A DNA stretch of 64,000 nt, taken from the NCBI GenBank assembly GCA_002162695.1, contig MAAM01000004.1:124001-188000 (forward strand), given 5' to 3'. Positions 1-11,735 of the stretch are shown here, piece after piece. The position numbers and the translations under genes were made by a program. Numbering within the stretch: position 1 is the stretch's first letter; each line of letters begins with the position of its first letter. The stretch comes from Cycloclasticus sp. 46_120_T64. Lineage in GTDB: Bacteria; Pseudomonadota; Gammaproteobacteria; Methylococcales; Cycloclasticaceae. The notes under the pieces were generated by a model. The model had not been told where the DNA came from and made no database searches. It saw only the letters and a program-made list of their open reading frames with translations.

Positions 1-13
1 TATTATAGCTTGA

Positions 14-1865
<1,852 letters not shown>

Positions 1866-1866
1866 G

Positions 1867-2193
1867 TTAGTGGATATTTTGCTGGCGGGTGAATTTGAGT
1901 AGCTCTTGCAGAGTGCGAAAGATGGCTTTGTTTACTTGTAGAAAAGATATTCCGATGCCATCGGCTTTAGTATGAGCGACTCTTGCATTAATACTGTGCC
2001 ACTTATTACCGTTACTTTGCTGTAAGGAAAAGCTGATGATTGTTTCAGCTCCAAGGCTAACAAATGCATCGTCAGCCTCCAAATACATGCCGCCTAAACT
2101 AAAGTCTCGGCTGGTACAGTGGATTTCTTTATCCTTGAAGGTCAGTTTGACTGGTAACTTCAGTGGGGATCTTAAATATGAACGAGGCTCCAT
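1867..2193 (-). CDS. PilZ domain protein
   Basis: N-terminal RSYLR (RxxxR) and DFSLGG (DxSxxG) motifs of PilZ domains; 108 aa. Confidence 0.8.
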   Translation of the reverse strand: MEPRSYLRSPLKLPVKLTFKDKEIHCTSRDFSLGGMYLEADDAFVSLGAETIISFSLQQSNGNKWHSINARVAHTKADGIGISFLQVNKAIFRTLQELLKFTRQQNIH

Positions 2194-2387
2194 TGTTTGC
2201 TCCTTTGTCTTATGTGGCTTTAACTAGGCGCATTACTCAGCGAATAATACAATCACCATGCCGGCTTTTAACAAAAAAAGCAGGCCGCTTCTAACGGAAC
2301 ACCACATAGGTGTAGACAACGTGGGGTGGAAAAAGATCCCTAGACATAATTGTTTATAACGGGGTTATTAGCCGGTCTGTCTGGGAA

Positions 2388-3557
2388 CTATAGGGTCTCC
2401 ATGATTTGGTCGGCCCATTCGCAGGCCTCAAGGTAGTTTTCGCCGAGCTCTTTGCTGGTGTCCAGTGGGTTCGCCTCATGTCGAATAATGCTATCGAGGG
2501 TTTTACCCATTTCGCCCTCACGTTTTAACAGCGCTTGGCTAATTTCCAAATCTAAGGGTATCGATTTAAGGATTATTGCTAGCGGAGTATCGAGCAGGGC
2601 GTCGAGCACCGACAATAAGCCGCTAAGAAAAAAACCGTTACTATTGAGTTGTTTATTATGACTGGCGAGCAGTTCAGCCAGCTTAGCCCTAACTAAGGCC
2701 AAACGGAGCAGTTCAGGCGGTTTTGACGACATCTCACGTAGGGTGACCAAGGTCGACCACCTTTTTATATTGTCTAGGCCCAGAATCGTAATCGCTTGTT
2801 GGATTGACTCAATTGGGTTTGAAAAAGAAAATTGCGCGGAGTTCAGGTATTTAAGCAGTAGAAACGTCAGGCTGGGGTCTTGCTCAATGGTGTCTTGTAG
2901 TTCTTTAAAGGAAATGTCTGGCTGGTTAATCAGCGATAATAATTTTGTTTTCGATAAATTACTGGCATTCAGTGAGCTGCCTTTAATCACTTCGGGTTTG
3001 CTGAAGAAGTAACCCTGGAACAAGCTGCAACCGATATCACGATAGGCCTTATAATCGGCGTAGCTTTCTACCTTCTCGGCCAAAAATATGATGTTTGTGT
3101 GTTTTAGCTTGTTTATTAAAATACGGTTTTCTTCGATTGAGGTGATGCTTAAGTCAAGTTTAATGATCTTGGCTAGCTCAATGAGCGGGTCCCAGTCGCT
3201 ACTGTAAACAAAATCGTCTAAGGCAAAACGAAAACCTTGTTCAGATAAGCTTTTGACCCTAGCAATGAGTTTGGGGTCGGGCTTTATGTCTTCGAGAAGT
3301 TCGAGTATTAGTTGGTCAGTCGGTAAGGCTTCTATGTGTTCACTCATGATGTCTTGATAAGACATATTGATGAAAGCCAGTTTATTATTACTGGCTTTAT
3401 CTAAACCCATGTCGACAATCGACGATACAAGCACTTCACTGGTAATCGAGTGGTTTCTATCTAGCGCATCGTCGGTTGGCCGGTATAAAAATTCGTAAGC
3501 ATATAACAGTAGTGACTTGTCGAGGATGGGCTGTCGCGCAAATGAAAATTGATCCAT
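2388..3557 (-). CDS. EAL-like/HDOD (YuxH-type) signalling protein with degenerate EAL; start at MDQFSFARQPILDKS rather than the longer ORF
   Basis: FARQPILDKSLLLYAYEFLYR and FALDDF are typical of YuxH-type EAL-HDOD proteins; C-terminal HDOD-like SLTFLLLKYLNSAQF...IESIQQAITILGLDNIKRW. Confidence 0.85.
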   Translation of the reverse strand: MDQFSFARQPILDKSLLLYAYEFLYRPTDDALDRNHSITSEVLVSSIVDMGLDKASNNKLAFINMSYQDIMSEHIEALPTDQLILELLEDIKPDPKLIARVKSLSEQGFRFALDDFVYSSDWDPLIELAKIIKLDLSITSIEENRILINKLKHTNIIFLAEKVESYADYKAYRDIGCSLFQGYFFSKPEVIKGSSLNASNLSKTKLLSLINQPDISFKELQDTIEQDPSLTFLLLKYLNSAQFSFSNPIESIQQAITILGLDNIKRWSTLVTLREMSSKPPELLRLALVRAKLAELLASHNKQLNSNGFFLSGLLSVLDALLDTPLAIILKSIPLDLEISQALLKREGEMGKTLDSIIRHEANPLDTSKELGENYLEACEWADQIMETL

Positions 3558-3597
3558 TGATACGTATTTTTTTAAGGGGCTTAAACCGAAGTGTAGT

Positions 3598-4146
3598 TTA
3601 AACGGCGGACTCTTGTTGTTCGGCGAGGTATCTGTTTTTAAGACGGACGTAGTTTTGCGGTGAATAACTAAGAAAACGCTGTTCTTTCTCATTGATGGCA
3701 CGGGCTTTTTTAACCGGCGAACCGACGTATAAATAACCACTTTCTAGGATCTTACCCGGCGGTACGAGGCTGCCAGCTCCAATCATCACCTCGTCATTAA
3801 CGATAGCGCCGTCCATCACGATGGCACCCATGCCAATCAAACATTTATTACCAATGCTGCAGCCGTGTAAGGTGACGTTATGGCCGACGGTGACATCCTC
3901 ACCAATGATTAAAGGATAACCGCCGGGGTTGAAGTCACTGGCGTGGGTGACGTGTAAAACGCTACCGTCTTGTACATTCGAACGTGCACCAATTTTTATA
4001 CTATGAATATCACCACGGACTACCGCCAACGGCCAAATGGACACATCGGCGGCGAGTTCAACATCGCCGATGACGACCGCGCTTGGGTGAATAAATGAGG
4101 AGGAGCTGAGTGAGGGGGTGTTGGAGTCAAACGGTTTAGCGGGCAT
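3598..4146 (-). CDS. gamma-class carbonic anhydrase family (YrdA-like left-handed beta-helix)
   Basis: VIGDVELAADVSIWPLAVVRGD, GARSNVQDGSVLHVTH, EDVTVGHNVTLHGC hexapeptide repeats with His ligands. Confidence 0.92.
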   Translation of the reverse strand: MPAKPFDSNTPSLSSSSFIHPSAVVIGDVELAADVSIWPLAVVRGDIHSIKIGARSNVQDGSVLHVTHASDFNPGGYPLIIGEDVTVGHNVTLHGCSIGNKCLIGMGAIVMDGAIVNDEVMIGAGSLVPPGKILESGYLYVGSPVKKARAINEKEQRFLSYSPQNYVRLKNRYLAEQQESAV

Positions 4147-4197
4147 ATCAGGGTTCCTGTTCTATACTGTAGCCTTTAATATTTAAAGGAATAACAT

Positions 4198-4770
4198 ATG
4201 AGTGTATCAGGATTTATCGTACTGGCTGTGATTGTCGTTACCGCAGGTTATAGCATTGCTTTATATAACAGCTTAGTGAGCCTGAAACACAGCGTCTCTA
4301 AGGCGTGGTCAAATATCGATGTATTACTCAAACAGCGCCACGACGAGTTAGCGAAGTTGGTGGCGACCTGTCAGCAATATATGAAACACGAGCAAGAGAC
4401 TTTAGAAAAGGTAATGCTGGCGCGCTCGGGTGTGTCGAATGCTTTAGGTAAGTCGAGTGTAGCGGCCTTAGGTCAAGCGGAGACCAAGATGCGTCAAGGT
4501 TTGATGAATCTGTTTGCGGTGGCTGAAGCGTACCCTGAGCTTAAAGCGAATGAGTCTTTTCAGTCACTGCAGCAACGCATCAGTCAGTTAGAGGATAATA
4601 TTGCTGATCGGCGAGAGTTTTATAACGAAAGCGTGAATATTAATAATGTACGCATCGAACAATTTCCCGATATTTTCATCGCGCGTTTGTTTAATTTTAA
4701 AGACTTCGAATTATTGGAATTTGAAGATTCAGAGATCAAGGATGTAAACATTAAGGCGTTGTTTGAATGA
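4198..4770 (+). CDS. LemA family protein
   Basis: N-terminal TM, AWSNIDVLLKQRHDELAKLVATCQQYMKHEQETLEKV, FYNESVNINNVRIEQFPDIFIARLFNF typical of LemA. Confidence 0.9.
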   Translation: MSVSGFIVLAVIVVTAGYSIALYNSLVSLKHSVSKAWSNIDVLLKQRHDELAKLVATCQQYMKHEQETLEKVMLARSGVSNALGKSSVAALGQAETKMRQGLMNLFAVAEAYPELKANESFQSLQQRISQLEDNIADRREFYNESVNINNVRIEQFPDIFIARLFNFKDFELLEFEDSEIKDVNIKALFE

Positions 4771-5705
4771 GCGGTGAATTGTCTGTGGCTATCGCAGGCG
4801 CATCGTCTGATGAGTTTTGGCTGGCTTTTACGTTAGTATGTTGTGCTTCGCTGTTCTGCTTATATCTTTTTTTCCGTTACCTTTGGCGTTATCGCATGAT
4901 GCAAGATACACCAACTGCGTTAATTCGTTCGGCGGCGCAAGGTTATAACGAATTCAGCGGTATTGCTAGGATGTTAGCCGGTGAGCCAATCATTGCACCG
5001 CTGACTAAAAAAAGCTGTGTTTGGTATCGTTATCAGGTTGAAGAGAGGCAGTCACGGTTTGTACGTGGCAACAGTCGAACCAGCTGGCATATTTATGAAA
5101 AGGGCGTGAGTGATGGGGTTTTTTCCCTGCAAGGGTCTACCGGACAAGCTCTGGTAGATCCCGATGATGCCGAAGTTATTCATTCGGTGTCCGATACTTG
5201 GTACGGCAGCACGGCCTACCCGAGCGCGGGGCGGAGAGGTTTAGGTTCTAGCCGTTTTGCGATGGGCCGGCGCTATCGTTATAGCGAGCAGCGAATTCAT
5301 CACGGTGATCCCTTATATGTGCTCGGGCACTTTAAAAGTTATAGTGCGACGGAGTTACCGTCAAAACATGAATCATTGGCGGCCCTATTGCGCAGTTGGA
5401 AAAAAGACCCGCGAGGCCTTTTAAGGCGCTTCGATAAAAACCAAGATGGTCAAATTGATGCCGAGGAATGGCAAGAGGCGGTACTTCTAGCTAAACAAGA
5501 AGTTAAAAAATCGGCCGGTGCCGAGCTTAATAAGCCAGCGGATAGCATCATTGAAAAACCCGCGACGGGGCGTAAGCCGTTTTTAATTTCAGCCGTATCA
5601 GAGGTGGAATTACTGAAGCGTTTCCAGCGCAAATCTTATGTTGCTTTGCTGCTGTTTTTCATCGCTGGCACCGCCGCTATTTGGGGCTTAAATGTTCGTT
5701 TTTGA
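4767..5705 (+). CDS. GIDE-type (E3 ligase-like) membrane protein with an EF-hand
   Basis: Two terminal TM segments; GIARMLAGEPIIAPLTKKSCVWYRYQVEE resembles GIDE domain; RFDKNQDGQIDAEEW is a canonical EF-hand loop; 4 nt overlap with lemA. Confidence 0.75.
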   Translation: MSGELSVAIAGASSDEFWLAFTLVCCASLFCLYLFFRYLWRYRMMQDTPTALIRSAAQGYNEFSGIARMLAGEPIIAPLTKKSCVWYRYQVEERQSRFVRGNSRTSWHIYEKGVSDGVFSLQGSTGQALVDPDDAEVIHSVSDTWYGSTAYPSAGRRGLGSSRFAMGRRYRYSEQRIHHGDPLYVLGHFKSYSATELPSKHESLAALLRSWKKDPRGLLRRFDKNQDGQIDAEEWQEAVLLAKQEVKKSAGAELNKPADSIIEKPATGRKPFLISAVSEVELLKRFQRKSYVALLLFFIAGTAAIWGLNVRF

Positions 5706-5843
5706 TTCGATCAATAGCGGGGCTGGCGGTTTGATGACACGATATAACATTGGATTATTCACACGTTTTTATTTTTTAACGGGCTTGGATAGCCGCTACC
5801 AAGCATGCGAAGATAGCAACTTTGATTTAACTGGTTTAAACCC

Positions 5844-7883
5844 ATGCGCAATCCATTATTAGACGATTTTTTATTACCTCCTTTTTCTGCGATTAAAGCG
5901 GAGAATATTGAGCCTGCGGTAGACCAGTTATTGGCTGAAGGTCGGCAGAAAACAGCCGCTTTACTGGCGAATGAAGAACCTTATTCATGGGCGAACTTGA
6001 TTCAACCCCTAGAGGAAATGGATGATCAACTAAGCCGTGCCTGGTCTCCGGTGAGTCACTTGAACTCGGTGATGAATAATGAGCCTTGGCGCGAGGCGTA
6101 TTCAAATTGTCTGCCTAAGCTCAGCGAGTATTCGACTGAAATGGGGCAAAATAAACCACTTTATTTAGCTTATCGATCAATAAAGGAAGGGGGCGAGTTT
6201 GCTCAGTTAGCGACGGCCCAGCAGAAAATTATCGATAATGCGCTGCGTGACTTCGAGTTATCAGGGGTCGCCTTGTCCGCCGATAAAAAACAGCGTTATA
6301 TGGAGATATCGCAGCAGTTGTCAACATTAACCAATCAGTTCGAAGAGAACCTAATGGATGCGACGAATGCCTGGAGTAAGCTGATTACTGACGAGGCGCA
6401 GTTAACGGGGTTACCTGAGTCGACCTTAGATTTATTGCGTCAGACGGCGCAGCAAAAAGAACAAACGGGGTGGATGTTAACCCTAGAATTCCCCTGTTAT
6501 ATGGCGCTAATGTCGTATGCCAGCAATCGTGAATTACGTTATGAAATACATAGGGCCTTCGTGACTCGGGCTTCTGACCAAGCGGATAATGGGGCATCGT
6601 GGGATAACGCGGAAATAATGGATGAAATCGTCGCCCTACGGCACGAAAAATCGCGGTTACTCGGTTTTGATAGTTATGCCGATTTATCCTTGGCAACAAA
6701 AATGGCGGAAGCGCCAAGTGATGTATTGGATTTTTTAAATCAATTGGCTGAGCAGTCTTTACCAATGGCGAAACAAGACTTTGCCGAATTAACGGCCTTC
6801 GCTAAAGAGCAGGGACACGATGGCGAACTTGAGGCCTGGGACTTAGGGTATTACGCGGAAAAACTACGGGAGGCTCGTTACCAGTTTTCTCAGGAGCAGG
6901 TAAAAGCGTATTTCCCCGCTAACCGTGTCCTAACAGGTATGTTTTCGGTGGTGGAAAAGCTTTTTGGCATTAATATTGAAGAAGTGGACGGATTCGATAG
7001 TTGGCATGACGACGTGCAGTTTTTTGAGATACGTGATGAAACGGGTACTCTACGCGGCCGTTTTTATATCGACCTGTATGCGCGTGCGCATAAACGCGGC
7101 GGTGCTTGGATGGATGAGTGTGTGACTCGCTTTAAACGAGCTGATGGTGTGCAAACCCCGGTGGCTTATTTGACTTGTAATTTCACCCCGCCGATAGGTG
7201 ATGATCCTTCTTTATTGACGCATGGTGAGGTTGAAACGCTGTTTCATGAGTTTGGTCATGGCTTGCATCATATGCTGACCTTGGTTGACTACTTGAGTGT
7301 CTCGGGTATTCATGGAGTCGAGTGGGATGCGGTAGAGCTACCGAGTCAATTTATGGAAAACTGGTGCTGGCAGCCGGAGGTTATGGCGCTGATCTCTGGG
7401 CATTACAAAACAGCGGAGCCTTTACCGGCGGAGATGTTTGAGAAGATGTTGGCGGCAAAGAACTTCCAGTCGGGGATGCAAATGGTGCGGCAGATTGAGT
7501 TTTCCTTATTTGATTTCCGTATGCACTTGGAATTTCAGCCAGAGCAAGGGGCAGCAATATACCCGATCTTGCAGCAAGTCCGGGATGAGGTGAGTGTGGT
7601 AAAAACGCCGGAGTTCAATCGCTTCCCGAATGGCTTTTCACATATTTTCGCCGGCGGGTATGGTGCGGGTTATTACAGCTATAAATGGGCTGAAGTTTTA
7701 TCGAGTGATGCTTTTTCCTTATTCGAAGAAAAGGGTGTGTTTGATCAACAAACGGGGCGTTTATTCATGCATAAGGTGTTAGAAAAAGGCGGTAGCGAGG
7801 ATGCTTTATCGCTCTTTAGCGCATTTAGAGGGCGTAAACCAAGCATCGATGCCTTATTACGGCACAGCGGTATTACCGCCTAA
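5844..7883 (+). CDS. prlC: oligopeptidase A (M3 family)
   Basis: HEFGHGLHH zinc motif, NPLLDDFLLPPFSAIKAENIEPAV start, GYGAGYYSYKWAEVLSSDAF. Confidence 0.96.
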   Translation: MRNPLLDDFLLPPFSAIKAENIEPAVDQLLAEGRQKTAALLANEEPYSWANLIQPLEEMDDQLSRAWSPVSHLNSVMNNEPWREAYSNCLPKLSEYSTEMGQNKPLYLAYRSIKEGGEFAQLATAQQKIIDNALRDFELSGVALSADKKQRYMEISQQLSTLTNQFEENLMDATNAWSKLITDEAQLTGLPESTLDLLRQTAQQKEQTGWMLTLEFPCYMALMSYASNRELRYEIHRAFVTRASDQADNGASWDNAEIMDEIVALRHEKSRLLGFDSYADLSLATKMAEAPSDVLDFLNQLAEQSLPMAKQDFAELTAFAKEQGHDGELEAWDLGYYAEKLREARYQFSQEQVKAYFPANRVLTGMFSVVEKLFGINIEEVDGFDSWHDDVQFFEIRDETGTLRGRFYIDLYARAHKRGGAWMDECVTRFKRADGVQTPVAYLTCNFTPPIGDDPSLLTHGEVETLFHEFGHGLHHMLTLVDYLSVSGIHGVEWDAVELPSQFMENWCWQPEVMALISGHYKTAEPLPAEMFEKMLAAKNFQSGMQMVRQIEFSLFDFRMHLEFQPEQGAAIYPILQQVRDEVSVVKTPEFNRFPNGFSHIFAGGYGAGYYSYKWAEVLSSDAFSLFEEKGVFDQQTGRLFMHKVLEKGGSEDALSLFSAFRGRKPSIDALLRHSGITA

Positions 7884-7885
7884 CG

Positions 7886-8476
7886 ATGTATAGGACAATA
7901 CTGTTTGTACTCCTGTTCTGCCCAGCGATTGCTAGCTCGGCACATATCACCGATCGTTTGTTGGCGGGGCTGTATGCTTCCGCCAATAATCAGCAGCAAC
8001 CTATTCAGTTGTTACCCAGTGGAACGCCGGTGGAGTTACTCGCTAATAAAGGTGACTTTGTAGAGGTGCAATTAGTCGATGGTAAAACGGGTTGGGTGGA
8101 AAAACGTTTTCTATCGGAAGATACGCCGGCAAAGGTGCGCTTGTTGGCTTTGCAAGGTAAGTATCGGCAACTACAAGCTCAGTTAGACCTTGCCGAGGAA
8201 CGTTTAGCTGATAGCACGAAAGCGATGCCTGACTCTAAGGTGGAAACGAAGGTTGCTAGTGATCAATTAGCCGAGCCCTTACCTTCTGCGGAGGCAGAGA
8301 TCACTGTTTTACCGAAGCAACGAGCGGAAGAGGGGGCGGATAAAGAGAACTCGACGAGTTATTCTATTGTTTTATTGGCGGTGTTATTTCTTCTTTGTTC
8401 GGGCTTGAGTTTCTTTTTTGGTCTACGCTTACAAGATCAACGGCAATTAAAGCGTCATGGGGGATTTAGAATATAG
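7886..8476 (+). CDS. SH3-domain/TIGR04211-like membrane-anchored protein
   Basis: Signal peptide, SH3-like LYASANNQQQPIQLLPSGTPVELLANKGDFVEVQLVDGKTGWVEKRFL, C-terminal TM. Confidence 0.75.
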   Translation: MYRTILFVLLFCPAIASSAHITDRLLAGLYASANNQQQPIQLLPSGTPVELLANKGDFVEVQLVDGKTGWVEKRFLSEDTPAKVRLLALQGKYRQLQAQLDLAEERLADSTKAMPDSKVETKVASDQLAEPLPSAEAEITVLPKQRAEEGADKENSTSYSIVLLAVLFLLCSGLSFFFGLRLQDQRQLKRHGGFRI

Positions 8477-8628
8477 CGAGTGATTGGTTATGTGTATATC
8501 TCTAGATGGAATAAGAGGTGTGACTACGGGCCTTAATTGATTTAATGGCTCCGTCTTTACGGCTTCCATCTGCTTGTTTTGCAAAGTATAGTTAGAATCA
8601 ACTGGACTTTAACAAGGAGACATTTGCA

Positions 8629-9882
8629 ATGTCAGAAAGACACCATAAAATTGTTATTATTGGTGCTGGAGCAGCAGGGATTAGCGTGGCGGCCAGTTTA
8701 ATGCGGCACGCAGAGGGAAAATCATTAGATATAGTCATTATTGATCCCGCGCAAACGCATTATTACCAACCTGAGTTCACCTTGGTGGGCGGTGGGGTGG
8801 TTAAGCTAGATAAAACTCGCAGGCCGATGAAAGGCCTTATTCCTGATGGAGTACCGTGGATTCAACAGACTGCGAGTGCGATAGATCCCGATAGCCAGCG
8901 AGTGAGCTTGCAGAATGGCGATATCGTCGCTTATGACTACTTGGTCGTTTGCCCAGGTTTGGTATTGGACTATGATGCCATTGAGGGGCTTCGTCAGGCC
9001 TTAGGCAAAAACGGTGTATGCTCCAATTATTCGCCAGATTATGTTGAATATACTTGGCAGTGCATCCAAGCTCTGAAGGCGGGCGATAAGGCGTTCTTTT
9101 CTCAGGCACCATTACCGATTAAGTGTCCAGGGGCACCGCAAAAAATTGCCTATTTGGCAGCCGATCACTTAAGGCGGCAAGGTATTTTAGCCGACTGTGA
9201 GCTTCATTTTACCAGCCCAGGGCCGTCGATGTTTGGGGTGCCTTATTTTGCTAAGGCCTTGGTGGAAGTGGCGGACGGTTATGGAATTCATAAGGACTTA
9301 TTACATAAATTGGTGAAGGTGGATGGCGAGGCGAAAAAAGCTACTTTCGAAATTGTTGACGGTGAGCATAAGGGAGAGTTAAAAGAACTTGAATTCGACA
9401 TGCTACACGTGGCCCCACACCAAACAACGCCGGCATTTCTGCATGGTTCGGCGATTTCGAATGAGGCGGGTTTTGTCGAGGTGGACCAACATAGTCTGCA
9501 GCACGTTAAATACCCGAATATATTTTCCTTGGGGGACGCCTGTACGACACCCAACTCGAAAACTGCGGCGGCGGTGCGTAAACAATCACCGGTGGTGGTA
9601 CAAAATATTAAAAGTTTGATCGCCGGGGAGTCCTTAGTCGGACGTTATAATGGTTATGGTTCGTGTCCGTTAACCACGGCGCGTGGCAAGGTGATGATGG
9701 CGGAGTTTATCTACGGTGGTAAGGTGACTCCGACACTGCCCTATATTGCGAAACCCAATGTTGGCTCGGCGATTATGTGGCAGGTGAAAACAAAATTCCT
9801 ACCGTTGTTGTATTGGAACTATATGTTGAAAGGGTATGAGAAATTTATTGAGCCACAATACGACTATGATATCGAAGAATAA
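8629..9882 (+). CDS. sqr: sulfide:quinone oxidoreductase-like FAD protein
   Basis: KIVIIGAGAAGISVA FAD motif; HYYQPEFTLVGGG; IKCPGAPQKIAYLAADHLRRQG; NIFSLGDACTTPNSKTAAAVRKQ as in type II-like SQR. Confidence 0.88.
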   Translation: MSERHHKIVIIGAGAAGISVAASLMRHAEGKSLDIVIIDPAQTHYYQPEFTLVGGGVVKLDKTRRPMKGLIPDGVPWIQQTASAIDPDSQRVSLQNGDIVAYDYLVVCPGLVLDYDAIEGLRQALGKNGVCSNYSPDYVEYTWQCIQALKAGDKAFFSQAPLPIKCPGAPQKIAYLAADHLRRQGILADCELHFTSPGPSMFGVPYFAKALVEVADGYGIHKDLLHKLVKVDGEAKKATFEIVDGEHKGELKELEFDMLHVAPHQTTPAFLHGSAISNEAGFVEVDQHSLQHVKYPNIFSLGDACTTPNSKTAAAVRKQSPVVVQNIKSLIAGESLVGRYNGYGSCPLTTARGKVMMAEFIYGGKVTPTLPYIAKPNVGSAIMWQVKTKFLPLLYWNYMLKGYEKFIEPQYDYDIEE

Positions 9883-9891
9883 ACAAAACAA

Positions 9892-9969
9892 GGCCTTTGC
9901 AGGAAACCCTCTTCAGTGCAAAGCCCTCAAAGGCTAAAAGAAAAAGGCGTTCAAATGAGCGCCTTTTTT
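9892..9969. terminator. bidirectional terminator region: hairpin at ~9892-9924 and intrinsic-terminator hairpin at 9941-9969 between convergent genes
   Basis: aaaaaggcg-ttcaaatgag-cgcctttttt (A-tract/stem/T-tract); plus ggcctttgca...tgcaaagcc. Confidence 0.8.
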
Positions 9970-9973
9970 ATTT

Positions 9974-10204
9974 TTATATAACGGCCTTAATGTAAAAATA
10001 CTGAATATTTTCGTCGCGTTCAAATAGCAGCATTTGGTGTGCTGATTTGTCAATAAATACTCCAATATCTAAGTGGGCGGCGGGGTCTGTGGCGAGCACC
10101 TTGACCACCTCCCCGTTGCTGACCTTGGAAAGCAGTTGTTTCAGTTTTAATAGGGGTAATGGGCAGTTTAAGCCTTTTACATCAAGAACAGTGTCGTATT
10201 GCAT
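9974..10204 (-). CDS. TusA-family sulfurtransferase (SirA-like)
   Basis: LDVKGLNCPLPLLKLKQLLSKVSNGEVVKVLATDPAAHLDIGVF: CPxP motif. Confidence 0.93.
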   Translation of the reverse strand: MQYDTVLDVKGLNCPLPLLKLKQLLSKVSNGEVVKVLATDPAAHLDIGVFIDKSAHQMLLFERDENIQYFYIKAVI

Positions 10205-10247
10205 ATCTTAGTTTTTCGATAAATGTTATTTTGTTATCTTACATAAA

Positions 10248-11735
10248 GTGAGCAATTTAAGGCAAATAATGAAGTACAAAGACTTACGTGATTTCATCTC
10301 TAAACTAGAAGATTTAGGCGAGTTGAAACGAATTTCTGTGGAAGTCGACCCTTACCTAGAGATGACGGAGATTTGTGATCGGGTGTTACGCGAGAAAGGC
10401 CCGGCTTTATTATTTGAGAACCCAAAGGGTTATTCCACTCCGGTATTGGCGAATCTATTTGGTACTCCAAAGCGTGTTGCCTTGGGGATGGGGCAGGATA
10501 GCGTCGATGCCTTAGCCGACGTAGGTGAGGTGCTAGCGGCGCTTAAAGAGCCCGAACCACCTGCCGGCATGCGAGATGCTTGGGAAAAACTACCGGTGTA
10601 TAAGCAGGTATTGAATATGGCGCCAAAGCTGGTGAAAAAGCCGGCGTGTCAGCAAGTCATCATCGAAGGTGATGCGGTGGATCTCGGGGCCTTGCCGATT
10701 CAAACTTGTTGGCCGGGTGATGCAGGGCCATTGATTACTTGGCCCTTGGTGATCAGCAAAGGCCCAGAGGCTAAACGGCAGAACTTGGGGATTTATCGAC
10801 AACAAGTCATTGCGCCAAATAAAGTGATTATGCGTTGGCTAGCACACCGTGGCGGTGCGCTAGATTTTAAAGCTTGGCAAGAAGCTCACCCCGGCGAACC
10901 GTTCCCAGTAGCGGTTGCATTAGGGGCCGACCCCGCGACTATTTTGGCTGCGGTCACCCCAGTCCCTGATCCTTTGTCGGAATATGCCTTCGCCGGCTTA
11001 TTACGCGGTTCGAAAACCGAGGTGTCGAACTGTATTACGCATGATTTGCAAGTGCCGGCCAGCGCCGAAATTGTCTTAGAAGGTTATATTTACCCCGATG
11101 AAATGGCCGATGAAGGGCCGTTCGGCGACCATACCGGTTATTACAACGAGGTAGAGCGTTTCCCCGTGTTTACCGTGGAGCGAATCACCCAGCGTAAACA
11201 GCCGATTTACCATTCGACGTATACCGGTAAACCACCTGATGAGCCGGCGGTACTCGGGGTGTCGTTAAATGAAGTGTTCGTGCCCATTTTAAAGAAGCAG
11301 TTCACCGAGATCGTTGACTTTTATCTGCCGCCAGAAGGCTGTTCATATCGAATGGCGATAGTGAGCATTAAAAAACAATACCCTGGGCACGCGAAACGGA
11401 TCATGTTCGGTATTTGGTCGTATTTACGCCAGTTTATGTATACCAAGTTTGTGGTCGTGACCGATGATGATGTCGACATCCGTGACTGGGAGTCGGTGAT
11501 CTGGGCGATTACCACGCGGGTCGATCCAACGAGGGACACCACGCTGATAGATAATACCCCTATCGATTATTTAGATTTTGCCTCGCCGGTGTCGGGCTTG
11601 GGCTCTAAAATGGGTATCGATGCGACCAATAAATGGTCGGGTGAAACGACCCGCGAGTGGGGCAAGCCGATTGAGATGGACGCCTCGGTCAAACAGAAAA
11701 TTGATGCCTTATGGGAATCTCTAGGTATCGACTAA
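10248..11735 (+). CDS. ubiD: UbiD 3-octaprenyl-4-hydroxybenzoate carboxy-lyase (start may be internal [10 protein letters not shown])
   Basis: [48 protein letters not shown] motifs. Confidence 0.97.
   Translation: MSNLRQIMKYKDLRDFISKLEDLGELKRISVEVDPYLEMTEICDRVLREKGPALLFENPKGYSTPVLANLFGTPKRVALGMGQDSVDALADVGEVLAALKEPEPPAGMRDAWEKLPVYKQVLNMAPKLVKKPACQQVIIEGDAVDLGALPIQTCWPGDAGPLITWPLVISKGPEAKRQNLGIYRQQVIAPNKVIMRWLAHRGGALDFKAWQEAHPGEPFPVAVALGADPATILAAVTPVPDPLSEYAFAGLLRGSKTEVSNCITHDLQVPASAEIVLEGYIYPDEMADEGPFGDHTGYYNEVERFPVFTVERITQRKQPIYHSTYTGKPPDEPAVLGVSLNEVFVPILKKQFTEIVDFYLPPEGCSYRMAIVSIKKQYPGHAKRIMFGIWSYLRQFMYTKFVVVTDDDVDIRDWESVIWAITTRVDPTRDTTLIDNTPIDYLDFASPVSGLGSKMGIDATNKWSGETTREWGKPIEMDASVKQKIDALWESLGID

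Noticed and set aside
5783-5804. Short hairpin gcttgg...ccaagc upstream of prlC
   Set aside because: Only a 6-bp stem with no T-tract; could arise by chance.
6385-6765. 126-aa antisense ORF within prlC
   Set aside because: No domain signature; overlaps a clear M3 peptidase.
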